In this document: one piece after another, positions 24,926-32,975 of the stretch
How the letters are laid out: each line of letters starts with the position of its first letter
Numbering within the stretch: position 1 is the first letter of the stretch
Origin: Granulosicoccus sp.
GTDB taxonomy: Bacteria; Pseudomonadota; Gammaproteobacteria; Granulosicoccales; Granulosicoccaceae
Direction of reading: 5' to 3'
Assembly: GCA_023301725.1 (NCBI GenBank)
Contig: JALZUD010000085.1
Span: forward strand, 1 to 34,852
DNA: 34,852 nucleotides
Position numbers and translations under genes: made by a program
The notes under the pieces: generated by a model
Told to the model about the DNA's origin: nothing
The model's input: only the letters and a program-made list of their open reading frames with translations
Databases searched by the model: none

Positions 24926-26008
24926 CTAGCCTTCGCGTATGTTTCGTGTTTCTGCACAGCTGGTATTTAACGCTGTCGATTCGCGCACAATCACATGGCT
25001 GGGTATGGTCGTGTCACAAACCTGTGATGCATCAGAGCGTTGTAGCTGTTCAATCAAAATTCTGGCGGCACTCTGGCCAATTCTGCGTGCGGGTAGGCGT
25101 ACAGTGGTTAGCGGTGGTTCGATGGCTGCGGAGCCGCGAAAATCGCCAATTCCCACCACTGACACGTCCTCAGGAATACGTATGCCCAGCCTAATTGCGC
25201 CATGTATGACTCCGTGGGCAATAACATCGTTTCCGCAAACAAACGCTGTGGGTGCATCGATGCGTAGCACGTCCATAGCCAGCTGTTTGGCAGAAGCCAT
25301 GTCGTATTCGCATTGATAATCACGATGTTCACTTAGCGTAATGCCAGCATCATTCAGCGCATTGAGCACACCGCGTTTTCGATCTCGAGCGCGATCATTA
25401 CTGTGCGTGTCAGGAAAGAGCAGGGCAATGTCGCGATGCTTTAAGTCAATTAAATGTTGTGTAATATCAAATGCACTCTGAAAATTGTCTGTGCCAATGG
25501 TCGGTATGCCCGGCACTCCCGTTGAGTTCCATAATGCAACTGTTGGAACTGCTCGTACCTTGAGCATTTCCACCGCAGCAATGTCATGGTCGCGCCCTAC
25601 AAGCGCAATGCCGTCTATACGTCTTTCAAGCAGTGATCGCACAATGCTCACTTCACGCATCAAGTCATAGTTGTGGCTGGCAATAATCATGGTGCGATCG
25701 TGTAAGTGAAGCTCATTGGAGAACGCTTCAATAAGTTCTGAAAAAATGGCGTTGTCAATGGTTGGCACTACAAGACCCACAGTACCGCTCATCTTTCCGT
25801 GCAGTGCGCCTGCCATACGATCACGTATATATCCCAACTCTCTGGCTGCTTTCTCGATTCGCTCACGAGTTGGCAATCTGACGATGTCAGGTGAATTGAA
25901 ATAACGAGATACGGTTGCCCCCGATACGCCAGCACGTGCTGCCACATCCAGAATGCCTGGAGCGCCTTTGCGTGAACGGGATCGACGCTTGGGATCTGGC
26001 GAATTCAT
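24926..26008 (-). CDS. LacI-family transcriptional regulator
   Basis: A 360-aa regulator from the ATG at 26008; an in-frame GTG at 26053 would add 15 residues. After a basic N-terminus (PKRRSRSRKG) comes the LacI helix-turn-helix ILDVAARAGVSGATVSRYFNSP, the hinge helix region RERIEKAARELGYI, then the periplasmic-binding-like effector domain (GTVGLVVPTIDNAIFSELIEAF, RRIDGIALVG, AFVCGNDVIAHGVIHGAIRLGIRIPEDVSVVGIGDF). It is divergent from tctA by about 120 bp, and a palindrome in that gap matches the LacI-type operator form, so it most likely represses the tctABC-sauST operon and responds to its substrate or an intermediate. LacI members usually bind sugars, so an organic-acid effector would be less usual. 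Confidence 0.9.
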   Translation of the reverse strand: MNSPDPKRRSRSRKGAPGILDVAARAGVSGATVSRYFNSPDIVRLPTRERIEKAARELGYIRDRMAGALHGKMSGTVGLVVPTIDNAIFSELIEAFSNELHLHDRTMIIASHNYDLMREVSIVRSLLERRIDGIALVGRDHDIAAVEMLKVRAVPTVALWNSTGVPGIPTIGTDNFQSAFDITQHLIDLKHRDIALLFPDTHSNDRARDRKRGVLNALNDAGITLSEHRDYQCEYDMASAKQLAMDVLRIDAPTAFVCGNDVIAHGVIHGAIRLGIRIPEDVSVVGIGDFRGSAAIEPPLTTVRLPARRIGQSAARILIEQLQRSDASQVCDTTIPSHVIVRESTALNTSCAETRNIREG

Positions 26009-26065
26009 TGTATTAGGCCAAGGGTGTAAGGAAAAAGGCGAATCAGTTAGCACCTTAAATCAAAA

Positions 26066-26103
26066 ATGTAAACCTTTGCATTTTTATTTTCATGCGGTAA
26101 TCT
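26066..26103 (+). promoter_or_regulatory. Predicted tctA promoter with overlapping LacI-type operator
   Basis: ATGTAAACCTTTGCAT (26066-26081) is a near-perfect palindrome of the LacI/GalR form (TGTAAA-CG-TTTACA is the ideal) with one arm mismatch and CC in place of the central CG. A possible -35 TTGCAT (26076-26081) lies inside its right arm, with a -10 TAATCT (26098-26103) after a 16-bp spacer. Binding here would block RNA polymerase. The site is equally close to the divergent regulator gene, so it could autoregulate. Confidence 0.6.
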
Positions 26104-26118
26104 AGAACTAGATTCTAG
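26102..26118. promoter_or_regulatory. Second palindrome before tctA
   Basis: CTAGAA (26102-26107) and TTCTAG (26113-26118) form a perfect 6-bp inverted repeat around the spacer CTAGA, about 14 bp before the tctA start codon and close to the likely transcription start. It is a second candidate operator half or a 5' leader hairpin. Confidence 0.45.
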
Positions 26119-26131
26119 GAAGCAGGTAACT

Positions 26132-27631
26132 ATGGAGTTTCTACAGTACTTTGGTGGTGTGTTTGAGCCGGTGTCGTTCATGCTGCTGCTGGGTGGCACT
26201 ATTGGCGGGCTTATTCTGGGCGCAACTCCGGGACTTTCACCCACCATGGCGGTGGCACTACTCATCCCCTTTACATTTCAGCTGCAAGCCACACAGGGTC
26301 TGATTCTTCTGGGTGCCGCGTACACATCCACAGTGGCCGGTGGAGCTGTTAGCGCCATATTGCTCAAAATACCGGGAGCACCTGCCAACATAGCCACCGC
26401 GCTTGATGGCCACGAGATGGCTCGACAAGGCCGCGGAACAGAAGCTTTGCATGTGTCGTTTATGGCTTCGGGCGTTGGCGGCGTTATTGGCGTCTTGCTG
26501 TTGATTTTTCTCACTCCTGTGCTGGCCAAATGGGCCTTAGCCTTTGGACCATCGCACCTGTTCTGGATGGCTATTCTAGGCGTCACTGTAATTGGGTCGC
26601 TTGATTCACGCTCGTTTGTAAAGGGTCTTTTGTCAGGTTGCCTAGGGCTCTGGTTGTCCATGATTGGCTATGATGATATCCAGGGTTCGCAGCGTTTCAT
26701 CTTTCACGACTCACTCACTGGTGGCGTCAATATCATTACGGCACTCATTGGCATATTTGCCATCCCGCAAGTAATAGAAATGCTTGCTAAAGGCCGTGTA
26801 GAACACAAAGTGACGTCAGTGAATGTGGGTTCACAATCCATCTTTACGTCAATGCGGCTGCTGTGCCGTAACGTTAAGGCCATGTCTATTGGTACGGTGG
26901 TGGGCTCCATCATTGGTCTGATTCCCGGGGTAGGTGGTCAGATTGCCGGTTTGTTAGCCTACGATCAAACACGCAAATTCTCTAAAGATAAGGAGTCGTT
27001 CGGGCGCGGTAATCCTGCAGGTGTTATCGCTGCAGAATCTGCCAACAATGCCATGGTAGGACCATCGCTTGTGCCGTTGCTAACGTTATCGATACCCGGT
27101 AGCCCCACGGCTGCCGTGTTGTTAGGCGGTTTGTTAATTCACGGAATTTTCCCGGGTTCTGATCTGTTCGACAACTACCCTGATGTGGCTTGGACATTCA
27201 TAAATTCCATGCTTATCGGACAAATACTGATGGTCATTTTTGGTATCTGGGTTGCGCAATATGCTGCGAAGGTGGCGCATATTCCGCCGCCTGTCATGGC
27301 TGCTGCCGTCATGGTGCTCGCCGTTTTTGGTTCCTACTCGGTTCAGCAATCCATGGGCGATGTGTACATCATGGCAGTGCTGGGCATTGGTATGTACTTG
27401 CTTGAGAAAGTTGGCTTTTCAGCAGCACCGCTCGTGCTTGGGCTTATTCTAGGCCCCATTGCAGAGGCTAACTTTATTCAGGGCAGCATGATAGCGAATG
27501 CGGTGGATGGTCCGTTTGCCTATTTCCTAACTGGCACCTTGAATCTGTTTCTTGTGGCATTGGTGCTCGCCTCTATTGCCTACAGTTTCATTACGACGGG
27601 CTCTTCTAACAAAAAGCAGGCAGCGTTATGA
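26132..27631 (+). CDS. tctA: TctA: large membrane subunit of a TTT-family importer
   Basis: The large membrane component of a tripartite tricarboxylate-type (TTT) importer, about 499 aa with roughly a dozen membrane segments. Family signatures: GGTIGGLILGATPGLSPTMAVALLIPFTF, AAYTSTVAGGAVSAILLKIPGAPANIATALDGHEMARQG, TVVGSIIGLIPGVGGQIAGLLAYDQ, and GVIAAESANNAMVGPSLVPLLTLSIPGSPTAAVLLGGLLIHG. It uses an ion gradient together with a periplasmic binding protein to take up carboxylates. First gene of the operon; its TGA overlaps the tctB ATG by 4 bp. Confidence 0.95.
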   Translation: MEFLQYFGGVFEPVSFMLLLGGTIGGLILGATPGLSPTMAVALLIPFTFQLQATQGLILLGAAYTSTVAGGAVSAILLKIPGAPANIATALDGHEMARQGRGTEALHVSFMASGVGGVIGVLLLIFLTPVLAKWALAFGPSHLFWMAILGVTVIGSLDSRSFVKGLLSGCLGLWLSMIGYDDIQGSQRFIFHDSLTGGVNIITALIGIFAIPQVIEMLAKGRVEHKVTSVNVGSQSIFTSMRLLCRNVKAMSIGTVVGSIIGLIPGVGGQIAGLLAYDQTRKFSKDKESFGRGNPAGVIAAESANNAMVGPSLVPLLTLSIPGSPTAAVLLGGLLIHGIFPGSDLFDNYPDVAWTFINSMLIGQILMVIFGIWVAQYAAKVAHIPPPVMAAAVMVLAVFGSYSVQQSMGDVYIMAVLGIGMYLLEKVGFSAAPLVLGLILGPIAEANFIQGSMIANAVDGPFAYFLTGTLNLFLVALVLASIAYSFITTGSSNKKQAAL

Positions 27632-28104
27632 AGATTCAAGATGCGCCAGTGAGCCGCGCACAGCATCTGATACCTGCTATAGCCATTCTTGCTCTGGCGT
27701 TAATAGTGGCGTGGCTGAGTTATACGCGGGAGCCTGCCGCCGCCTTTTTGTTTCCCCGATTGATTGGCAGTGTCATGTTGTTGCTTGCCCTATGGAATTT
27801 CGTACGTGCGCTTCTTGGTATGGCAAAAGTGGGCGATGGGCTACGCGGCACAGCCGTGTTGAACCTATTGCCAGGGCTTGTCTTGCTGCTTGTTTTTGTT
27901 TTGTTTGCAGCCAAATATTTAGGCTTTTATGCAGCATCAACCGCTGCATTTTTCGGGGTTTACTCCTTGTACGATCCAGCCTCTCATTTGTCACTAAGTT
28001 CATGGCTCAAACGCTTGGTTATCACCATCGGTTTCATGGCGGTGATATACGGATTGTTTACATTGTTATTAAAGGTTCAAACGCCAAGAGGCCTGTTTTT
28101 CTAG
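27628..28104 (+). CDS. tctB: TctB: small membrane subunit of the TTT importer
   Basis: A 158-aa protein of four predicted membrane segments (LIPAIAILALALIVAWLSY, FLFPRLIGSVMLLLALWNFV, LNLLPGLVLLLVFVLFAAKY, LVITIGFMAVIYGLFTLLL), the small-subunit pattern of TTT importers. The YTREPAAAFLFPRLIG segment after the first membrane helix is characteristic. It overlaps tctA in ATGA, so translation is coupled, and is followed by the tandem-repeat leader and tctC. Confidence 0.9.
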   Translation: MKIQDAPVSRAQHLIPAIAILALALIVAWLSYTREPAAAFLFPRLIGSVMLLLALWNFVRALLGMAKVGDGLRGTAVLNLLPGLVLLLVFVLFAAKYLGFYAASTAAFFGVYSLYDPASHLSLSSWLKRLVITIGFMAVIYGLFTLLLKVQTPRGLFF

Positions 28105-28140
28105 TAAAAATTCACAACCACGGATCTATAAATCAGAATT

Positions 28141-28252
28141 ACACGATTACACGATTACACGATTACACGATTACACGATTACACGACCACACGACCACAC
28201 GACCACACGACCACACAACTACACGACCACATAACCACATAACCACAAAACT
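28141..28252 (+). repeat. 8-bp tandem repeat array between tctB and tctC
   Basis: Fourteen 8-bp units: acacgatt five times, acacgacc four times, then acacaact, acacgacc, acataacc twice and acaaaact. The array fills most of the 177-bp tctB-tctC gap and stops 30 bp before the tctC ATG. The gradient from identical to diverged units is typical of slippage. Confidence 0.95.
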
Positions 28253-28281
28253 ATACGCCCCATCACTAACGGAAGAGAACT

Positions 28282-29256
28282 ATGAAAAAGCACCTTATAT
28301 CACTGGCCGTACTGGCAGCCTCCACACTGTTTACCACCACAACCGTACAAGCCGAAGGTTACCCTGAACGCCCTGTATCGCTTATGGTCTCCTATGGTGC
28401 TGGAGGTGCTACCGACTTTCAGGCACGTATTGTCACCATGATGTCTGGTGGTGAGGACTTTCTAGGACAACCCATGGTTATCATCAATAAACCGGGTGCT
28501 GGTGGTCGCGTTGGATGGAACTGGTTTGCCACAGAGGCCGAAGCAGATGGTTACACCATGGGCGCTTACAACATTCCCCATTTTATAGCTCAGTCAATTG
28601 AGGGTGGCGTGAAGTACTCTGCCGAGAGTTTCGAGCCTATTGCTAACTGGGGGGCTGACCCAGCAGTGGTCATTGTTGGTGCCGATAGCCCCTACAACAC
28701 CATAGAAGAGCTGATTGACTTCGCCAAAGAGAACCCTGGCAAGGTCACTCTTTCCGGTGCTGGTTTGTATGTAGGCCATCATATTGCAGCACTGCAGATC
28801 ATGAAAGCTACTGACACAAAGCTTGCGTATATTCCCACCTCTGGTGGTGGAGCTGCGGCTATGAAAGCGGTCATCGCTGGTGATGTCATCGGTGGTATCA
28901 ATAATTTGTCAGATGCGTTTAGAGCAATGGAGGCGGGTAATGTAAAAGTGCTTGCTGTCGCAGATGTTGAACGTTCGACCGAATTCCTTCCTGATGTACC
29001 CACGCTTATGGAAGCGGGATATGAGGTTGACAATGCATCGGTTAACTTTCGTGGCGTTATGGTGCCAGTTGGAACTGATCCGGAAGTTATCGACATGCTG
29101 GCTGAAAAAGTGCCTGCCATGTTTGCCAGTGATCGCGTAGCAAAGCAGATGGCCGCGGGAGGTTCACCCATGAAAATCATGACGCGTGAAGAGGTGCAAA
29201 CAATGTGGGCAGCACGTCAGGAAACCCTGACTGAGTTGCTTGCTGGCCTGAAGTAG
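28282..29256 (+). CDS. tctC: TctC: periplasmic binding protein of the TTT importer
   Basis: A 324-aa Bug/TctC-type binding protein. The signal peptide is MKKHLISLAVLAASTLFTTT, cut after VQA (residue 24). Mature landmarks: YPERPVSLMVSYGAGGATDFQARI, PMVIINKPGAGGRVGWNWFA, a mid-protein GLYVGHHIAALQIM, AYIPTSGGGAAAMKAVIAGDVIGGINNLSDAF and LPDVPTLMEAGYEV. These proteins bind dicarboxylates, tricarboxylates and other anions. The binding pocket residues do not reveal the ligand by eye; the downstream CoA ligase suggests a small carboxylate, possibly sulfonated. GGAAGAG upstream of the ATG is the ribosome-binding site. Confidence 0.93.
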   Translation: MKKHLISLAVLAASTLFTTTTVQAEGYPERPVSLMVSYGAGGATDFQARIVTMMSGGEDFLGQPMVIINKPGAGGRVGWNWFATEAEADGYTMGAYNIPHFIAQSIEGGVKYSAESFEPIANWGADPAVVIVGADSPYNTIEELIDFAKENPGKVTLSGAGLYVGHHIAALQIMKATDTKLAYIPTSGGGAAAMKAVIAGDVIGGINNLSDAFRAMEAGNVKVLAVADVERSTEFLPDVPTLMEAGYEVDNASVNFRGVMVPVGTDPEVIDMLAEKVPAMFASDRVAKQMAAGGSPMKIMTREEVQTMWAARQETLTELLAGLK

Positions 29257-29267
29257 GCACTGAAGAA

Positions 29268-29293
29268 CCCTGCCTTTTACAAAAAAGGCAGGG
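29268..29293 (+). terminator. Strong hairpin after tctC, probably a processing or attenuation site
   Basis: CCCTGCCTTTT (29268-29278) and AAAAGGCAGGG (29283-29293) form a perfect 11-bp stem with a 4-nt loop. No T-run follows, so it is not a classic terminator. It starts 12 bp after the tctC stop and may protect upstream mRNA from 3' decay, giving more binding protein than enzyme. Confidence 0.6.
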
Positions 29294-29358
29294 ATTGACG
29301 ACAACCTACATTTTTTACAACGCTAAGCGTTAATGATATTCATCCTCGAGGAGTTCGC

Positions 29359-30810
29359 GTGTCCGTTCAAACTACCAAGACCCATAGTGAGAATAACAAT
29401 AGTGAAACCAATAGCGAGATACAGCTTGTAGACGAGTTGGTCGCCCGTGCACGTGTAGCTCAAAGTGAGTTTGCAAAAGAGGGCGATCAGACACGTTTTG
29501 ACATGGCTGCGCTATCAATTGGTTGGGCTATCATGGAGCCCAGTAGGAACAAGCAGTTGTCCGAGCAGGCTGTTGCGCAAACAGGTCTTGGAAACGTGGC
29601 CGACAAGCTCACTAAAAATCATCGTAAAACGCTGGGCTTGTTGAGAGACATAAAAGGTGTTGTTACCACAGGTGTTATCAACGACGATCCTGATACGGGC
29701 ATTACTGAAATTGCACGTCCTATCGGTGTTGTTGGTGCAGTAGTACCCTCTACTAATCCAGCGGCAACACCTGCTAACAACGTCATTAACGCCTTGAAGT
29801 GTGGCAACGCGATTATCCTGTCCCCTTCACCCAAAGGTGTTGAGGTATGTGCAGCACTAATAGAAATGATTCATGCAGAATTCGCTAAATTGGGGATAAA
29901 CCCCGACTTGGTACAGATGCTACCGTTGCCATCGTCCAAAGTGAAAACACAACGCTTGATGGAGGCTGTGGACCTTATCATCGTCACAGGCAGTCAGGAT
30001 AACGTTCGACGTGCGTACGAATCGGGCACTCCCGCTATTGGGGTGGGTGCGGGCAATGCCACAGTTATTGTTGACGAAACGGCAGATTTAAATCAGGCCG
30101 CTGAGAAAGTTGCACGCTCCAAGTGTTTTGATAATGCAACATCCTGTTCATCAGAGAATGTCGTAATTGTGGTGCGCTCAGTATTTGAACAGTTCATACA
30201 AGCGTTGCATCACGAGGGTGGGCGTCTGTTAAATGAGCCAGATGCAAGTAGAGTAAAAGCATCATTGTTTGAAGGTGGACACCTTAACCGACACATGATC
30301 GCCAAAGACATACACACATTTTTAGATTTTGCAGGTGTAGAAGTAGAAGATGCACTGACAGCACGCTTTGTGCTACTACCAAGTACCGAAGTAGGTGCGC
30401 ATGCGCCAGAGTCGGGTGAAAAATTGTCGTTGGCCTTAACCGTGTACGTGGCAGATGATTTTGACTCTGCGGTGAGTCGGGCAACTGAGGTGCTGGGTTT
30501 TCAAGGTGCTGGCCATTCAATAGGGCTACATTCAAGTGATGACCAACGTGCCCGTGCGCTAGGGCAGCAATTGCCGACGTGTCGTGTGATTGTTAATCAA
30601 GCGCATTGCTTTGCCACAGGCGGCTCGTTTGACAATGGTCTTCCATTCTCGCTGTCTATGGGGTGCGGCAGTTGGGGAGGCAATTCCATAGACAACAATT
30701 TGAACTACAAGCACTTTATGAACATTACCCGTGTCGTGCGGCCCATAGCGGTTCGGGAACCAACACTTGATCACATATTTGCAGACTACTGGCAAGTTGC
30801 AGGCCGGTGA
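29359..30810 (+). CDS. sauS: Acylating aldehyde dehydrogenase, probable sulfoacetaldehyde dehydrogenase SauS
   Basis: A 483-aa CoA-acylating aldehyde dehydrogenase family protein. It has the nucleotide-binding ATPANNVINALKCGNAIILSPSPK, DLIIVTGSQDNVRRAYESGTPAIGVGAGNATVIVDETAD, and the active-site segment FDNATSCSSENVVIV, whose first Cys is the likely nucleophile. The FDNATSCSSEN segment and the EPSRNK.LSE N-terminal part match my recollection of SauS (sulfoacetaldehyde dehydrogenase, acylating, Cupriavidus necator pathway) more than of AdhE or EutE types. There the enzyme reduces sulfoacetyl-CoA to sulfoacetaldehyde with NADPH. Pairing with a CoA ligase directly downstream supports this. Start is GTG 29359 with GAGGAG at 29348-29353. 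A related substrate, such as another short carboxylate, is possible. Confidence 0.75.
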   Translation: MSVQTTKTHSENNNSETNSEIQLVDELVARARVAQSEFAKEGDQTRFDMAALSIGWAIMEPSRNKQLSEQAVAQTGLGNVADKLTKNHRKTLGLLRDIKGVVTTGVINDDPDTGITEIARPIGVVGAVVPSTNPAATPANNVINALKCGNAIILSPSPKGVEVCAALIEMIHAEFAKLGINPDLVQMLPLPSSKVKTQRLMEAVDLIIVTGSQDNVRRAYESGTPAIGVGAGNATVIVDETADLNQAAEKVARSKCFDNATSCSSENVVIVVRSVFEQFIQALHHEGGRLLNEPDASRVKASLFEGGHLNRHMIAKDIHTFLDFAGVEVEDALTARFVLLPSTEVGAHAPESGEKLSLALTVYVADDFDSAVSRATEVLGFQGAGHSIGLHSSDDQRARALGQQLPTCRVIVNQAHCFATGGSFDNGLPFSLSMGCGSWGGNSIDNNLNYKHFMNITRVVRPIAVREPTLDHIFADYWQVAGR

Positions 30811-30889
30811 AACTGACGCGGCCAACACATTTTTCCCGACGAATAAGCAGACCCGTGTTCAGGTTGGCGTTTCTGCAAACCGTGAAACA

Positions 30890-31010
30890 ATGCTTGAATT
30901 TGCAGTTGCAGTTACTGATGCTAATGCGATTGCAGTTGCATTTACTAATGTGTTTGCAGTTACCAATGCGACTTGGACTGCGACCGAGACTGCGATTAGG
31001 GTTGCGATTA
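30890..31010 (+). repeat. Degenerate 24-bp repeat between the dehydrogenase and ligase genes
   Basis: The 229-bp gap between the two genes carries four diverged units of about 24 bp rich in the hexamers gcagtt and gcgatt, from about 30900 to 31000. A frame (30767-31015) runs through it but starts inside the dehydrogenase gene and has an Ala/Val/Thr-only tail, so I do not call it a gene. Confidence 0.55.
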
Positions 31011-31039
31011 CCTGAGAGTTTAGTGTTGAGATTAACGAC

Positions 31040-32779
31040 ATGCTAGAGGTTAGCAAGCCAGAATCGGTCAGAGATCTCATTGATCGTCAGGCAATAGAAC
31101 ACCCGAATAAGCTTTATCTGATTCAACCGGATACCGCCCTGTCAGTATCATTTAGCGAACTACAGCAACGAGCGAGTTCTATTGCTCATCACATTGCTGA
31201 GCAAGGCATAACGCCTGGAGATAGCGTGGCTTATGCAATGGCCAACGGCCACAGCTGTGCCATGACAGTGCTGGGAATCATGTACGGTGGGTACCGAGCC
31301 GTAGCCATTAACCTGGTCGCTGGGCGTGACGTTATTGCCTACGTTCTGGCTCATTCGCAAACGGCATTGGTGTTTACGCAAAACGAACATACACAGCTTC
31401 TAAGTGATGCCTTGTCATGTGAGGCCTATGCTCAAGAGCGTGCAAAGTACACCCATGAAAATCACGCTGATCTGCAGATTATTAAAGTCAGTGATACTGA
31501 TACTACGTTGTGGAAGTTAGATGAGCTGGAAGCCGACCAACGCCAGACCCATAAACAAAGCGCCGCTAATACACACAGGAAAAGCGACGCTGACCAGAAA
31601 GGGCAAATTGACGCACACAAACAACGCTACAAGCACGAAGACAATCAAAGCCATAAGCACGAAGACAGTCAAAGCTCCTCTCAAACGCTTGTACACAGTC
31701 AGGTATTACAAGCTGTGCGTCACTCCGATGATGCCCTGTTAATGTATACCAGTGGTACAACAGGCCGCCCCAAAGGTGTCACACTTTCGCATGCTAGTGT
31801 TATTGCAGGTGGTCGAAATGTAGCTGTCGGTCATCAGTTAACTTCCTCGGATAGAGCACTGTGTGTGTTGCCGCTCTATCACATCAATGGATTGTGCGTG
31901 ACGCTCTTTGGTCCACTGGTGTCTGCCAGTTCTCTGGTGTTGCCGCATAAATTTTCAACCAGTGAGTTCTGGACTTTGGTAGATGATCATCGTTGTAGCT
32001 GGTTTAGTGTGGTTCCTACTCAAATTGCTTATTTATTGCGAGATGCGGATGTTAGCCAGTTGGCGGTTGTGTCGCGAGAGTTCTTGCGCTTTGGACGATC
32101 AGCCTCGGCGCCATTGTCACCGGACGTGCATTTGGCGTTCGAGCAACGCTTTGGAATACCGCTGATAGAGACTATGGGTTTAACCGAGAGCGCCGCGCAG
32201 ATTCTAAGCAACCCCATGCCACCATTACAACGTAAACACGGATCACCAGGGCTGCCCGTTGGGTGCGAAGTCATTATCGTTGATACACACCTTCAGCCTG
32301 TTGCCACAGGTGTTGAGGGTGAGCTTCTGGTTCGTGGTGCAAACATCATGAACCGCTACTTCCGTAATGAATCTGTTACCACTGAGACTCTGGTGAACGG
32401 TGGTTGGCTGCGCACTGGTGATCTAGGGCGCAAGGATGCTGATGGTTTTGTATTCATCACTGGAAGGCTCAAGGAGTTGATCATAAAGGGCGGCGAAAAC
32501 ATTGCACCGCGCGAGATTGATGATGCGCTCTATCAATACACTGATGTGGTGGAGGCGGCCGCTTTTGCTTGCCCTTGTGATGATTTCGGGCAGCGCGTAG
32601 AAGCCGCCGTGGTGTTAAAGATGTCATCAGAACTGAGCGAGGCTGACTTAATTGCTGGTTGTGAGCAGCGAGTAGGTCGTTTTAAATGCCCTGACAAAAT
32701 CCACTTTATGCAAGAGTTGCCAAAAGGCCCGTCGGGCAAAATCCAGCGAGCGAAAATTCACCAGCTTGTGATCGGTTGA
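31040..32779 (+). CDS. sauT: AMP-forming acyl-CoA ligase, probable sulfoacetate-CoA ligase SauT
   Basis: A 579-aa ANL-superfamily enzyme that activates a carboxylate to its CoA thioester through an acyl-adenylate. Motifs: P-loop MYTSGTTGRPKGVTLSH (about residues 234-250), LPLYHINGLCVTLFGPL, MGLTESAAQI, LRTGDLGRKDADGFVFITGRLKELIIKGGENIAPREID, and the catalytic Lys in PKGPSGKIQRAK. A His/Lys/Gln/Asp-rich insert (about residues 168-214) separates the N-terminal subdomain from the P-loop and contains a 24-bp duplication. In the SauST route this step makes sulfoacetyl-CoA for the preceding dehydrogenase. Substrate identity rests on the gene pair, not on binding-site residues. Confidence 0.78.
   Translation: MLEVSKPESVRDLIDRQAIEHPNKLYLIQPDTALSVSFSELQQRASSIAHHIAEQGITPGDSVAYAMANGHSCAMTVLGIMYGGYRAVAINLVAGRDVIAYVLAHSQTALVFTQNEHTQLLSDALSCEAYAQERAKYTHENHADLQIIKVSDTDTTLWKLDELEADQRQTHKQSAANTHRKSDADQKGQIDAHKQRYKHEDNQSHKHEDSQSSSQTLVHSQVLQAVRHSDDALLMYTSGTTGRPKGVTLSHASVIAGGRNVAVGHQLTSSDRALCVLPLYHINGLCVTLFGPLVSASSLVLPHKFSTSEFWTLVDDHRCSWFSVVPTQIAYLLRDADVSQLAVVSREFLRFGRSASAPLSPDVHLAFEQRFGIPLIETMGLTESAAQILSNPMPPLQRKHGSPGLPVGCEVIIVDTHLQPVATGVEGELLVRGANIMNRYFRNESVTTETLVNGGWLRTGDLGRKDADGFVFITGRLKELIIKGGENIAPREIDDALYQYTDVVEAAAFACPCDDFGQRVEAAVVLKMSSELSEADLIAGCEQRVGRFKCPDKIHFMQELPKGPSGKIQRAKIHQLVIG
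31631..31678 (+). repeat. 24-bp duplication in the CoA-ligase insert
   Basis: Two near-identical 24-bp units (31631-31654, 31655-31678) encode KHEDNQSH and KHEDSQSS. They lie in the polar insert ahead of the P-loop. Confidence 0.85.
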
Positions 32780-32815
32780 GACCGAGTGTACCGACACCCT
32801 GTGTTGTGTTGCCCT

Positions 32816-32841
32816 AAGTGCGTGTATCTGGTTTGGCACTT
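32816..32841 (+). terminator. Weak hairpin after sauT
   Basis: AAGTGC (32816-32821) pairs with GCACTT (32836-32841) around a 14-nt loop, 36 bp after the ligase stop. There is only a short TT after it. It is the best terminator candidate for the operon, but weak. Confidence 0.3.
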
Positions 32842-32883
32842 TGGTAACAATATGTAAATTGTGTCTCGGTTCTCACCGATTCT

Positions 32884-32975
32884 TCACATTTTCCTTTGGC
32901 ATCTGGAATAATACGCGCTCAGCAAAGGTGACAGTTGGCGGTTCCCGTTGATAGATGTCAACCTGCATTGGGAAC
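32884..32975 (+). promoter_or_regulatory. Probable promoter and leader hairpin of the surface-protein gene
   Basis: TTCACA (32884-32889) and AATAAT (32908-32913), 18 bp apart, form a plausible sigma70 promoter. Downstream, GTTCCC (32941-32946) followed at once by GTTGA (32947-32951) can pair with TCAAC (32958-32962) and GGGAAC (32970-32975), an 11-bp stem with a 7-nt bulge. The 3' arm carries GGGA eight bases before the TTG at 32982, so the hairpin could hide the ribosome-binding site if that TTG is the true start. Confidence 0.4.

Noticed and set aside
28141..28252. CRISPR-like array
   Set aside because: Units are 8 bp and adjacent with no spacers, and there are no cas genes.
30767..31015. 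Small gene between the dehydrogenase and ligase
   Set aside because: It would start inside the dehydrogenase gene and its tail is simple repeat-derived Ala/Val/Thr sequence with no ribosome-binding site of note.
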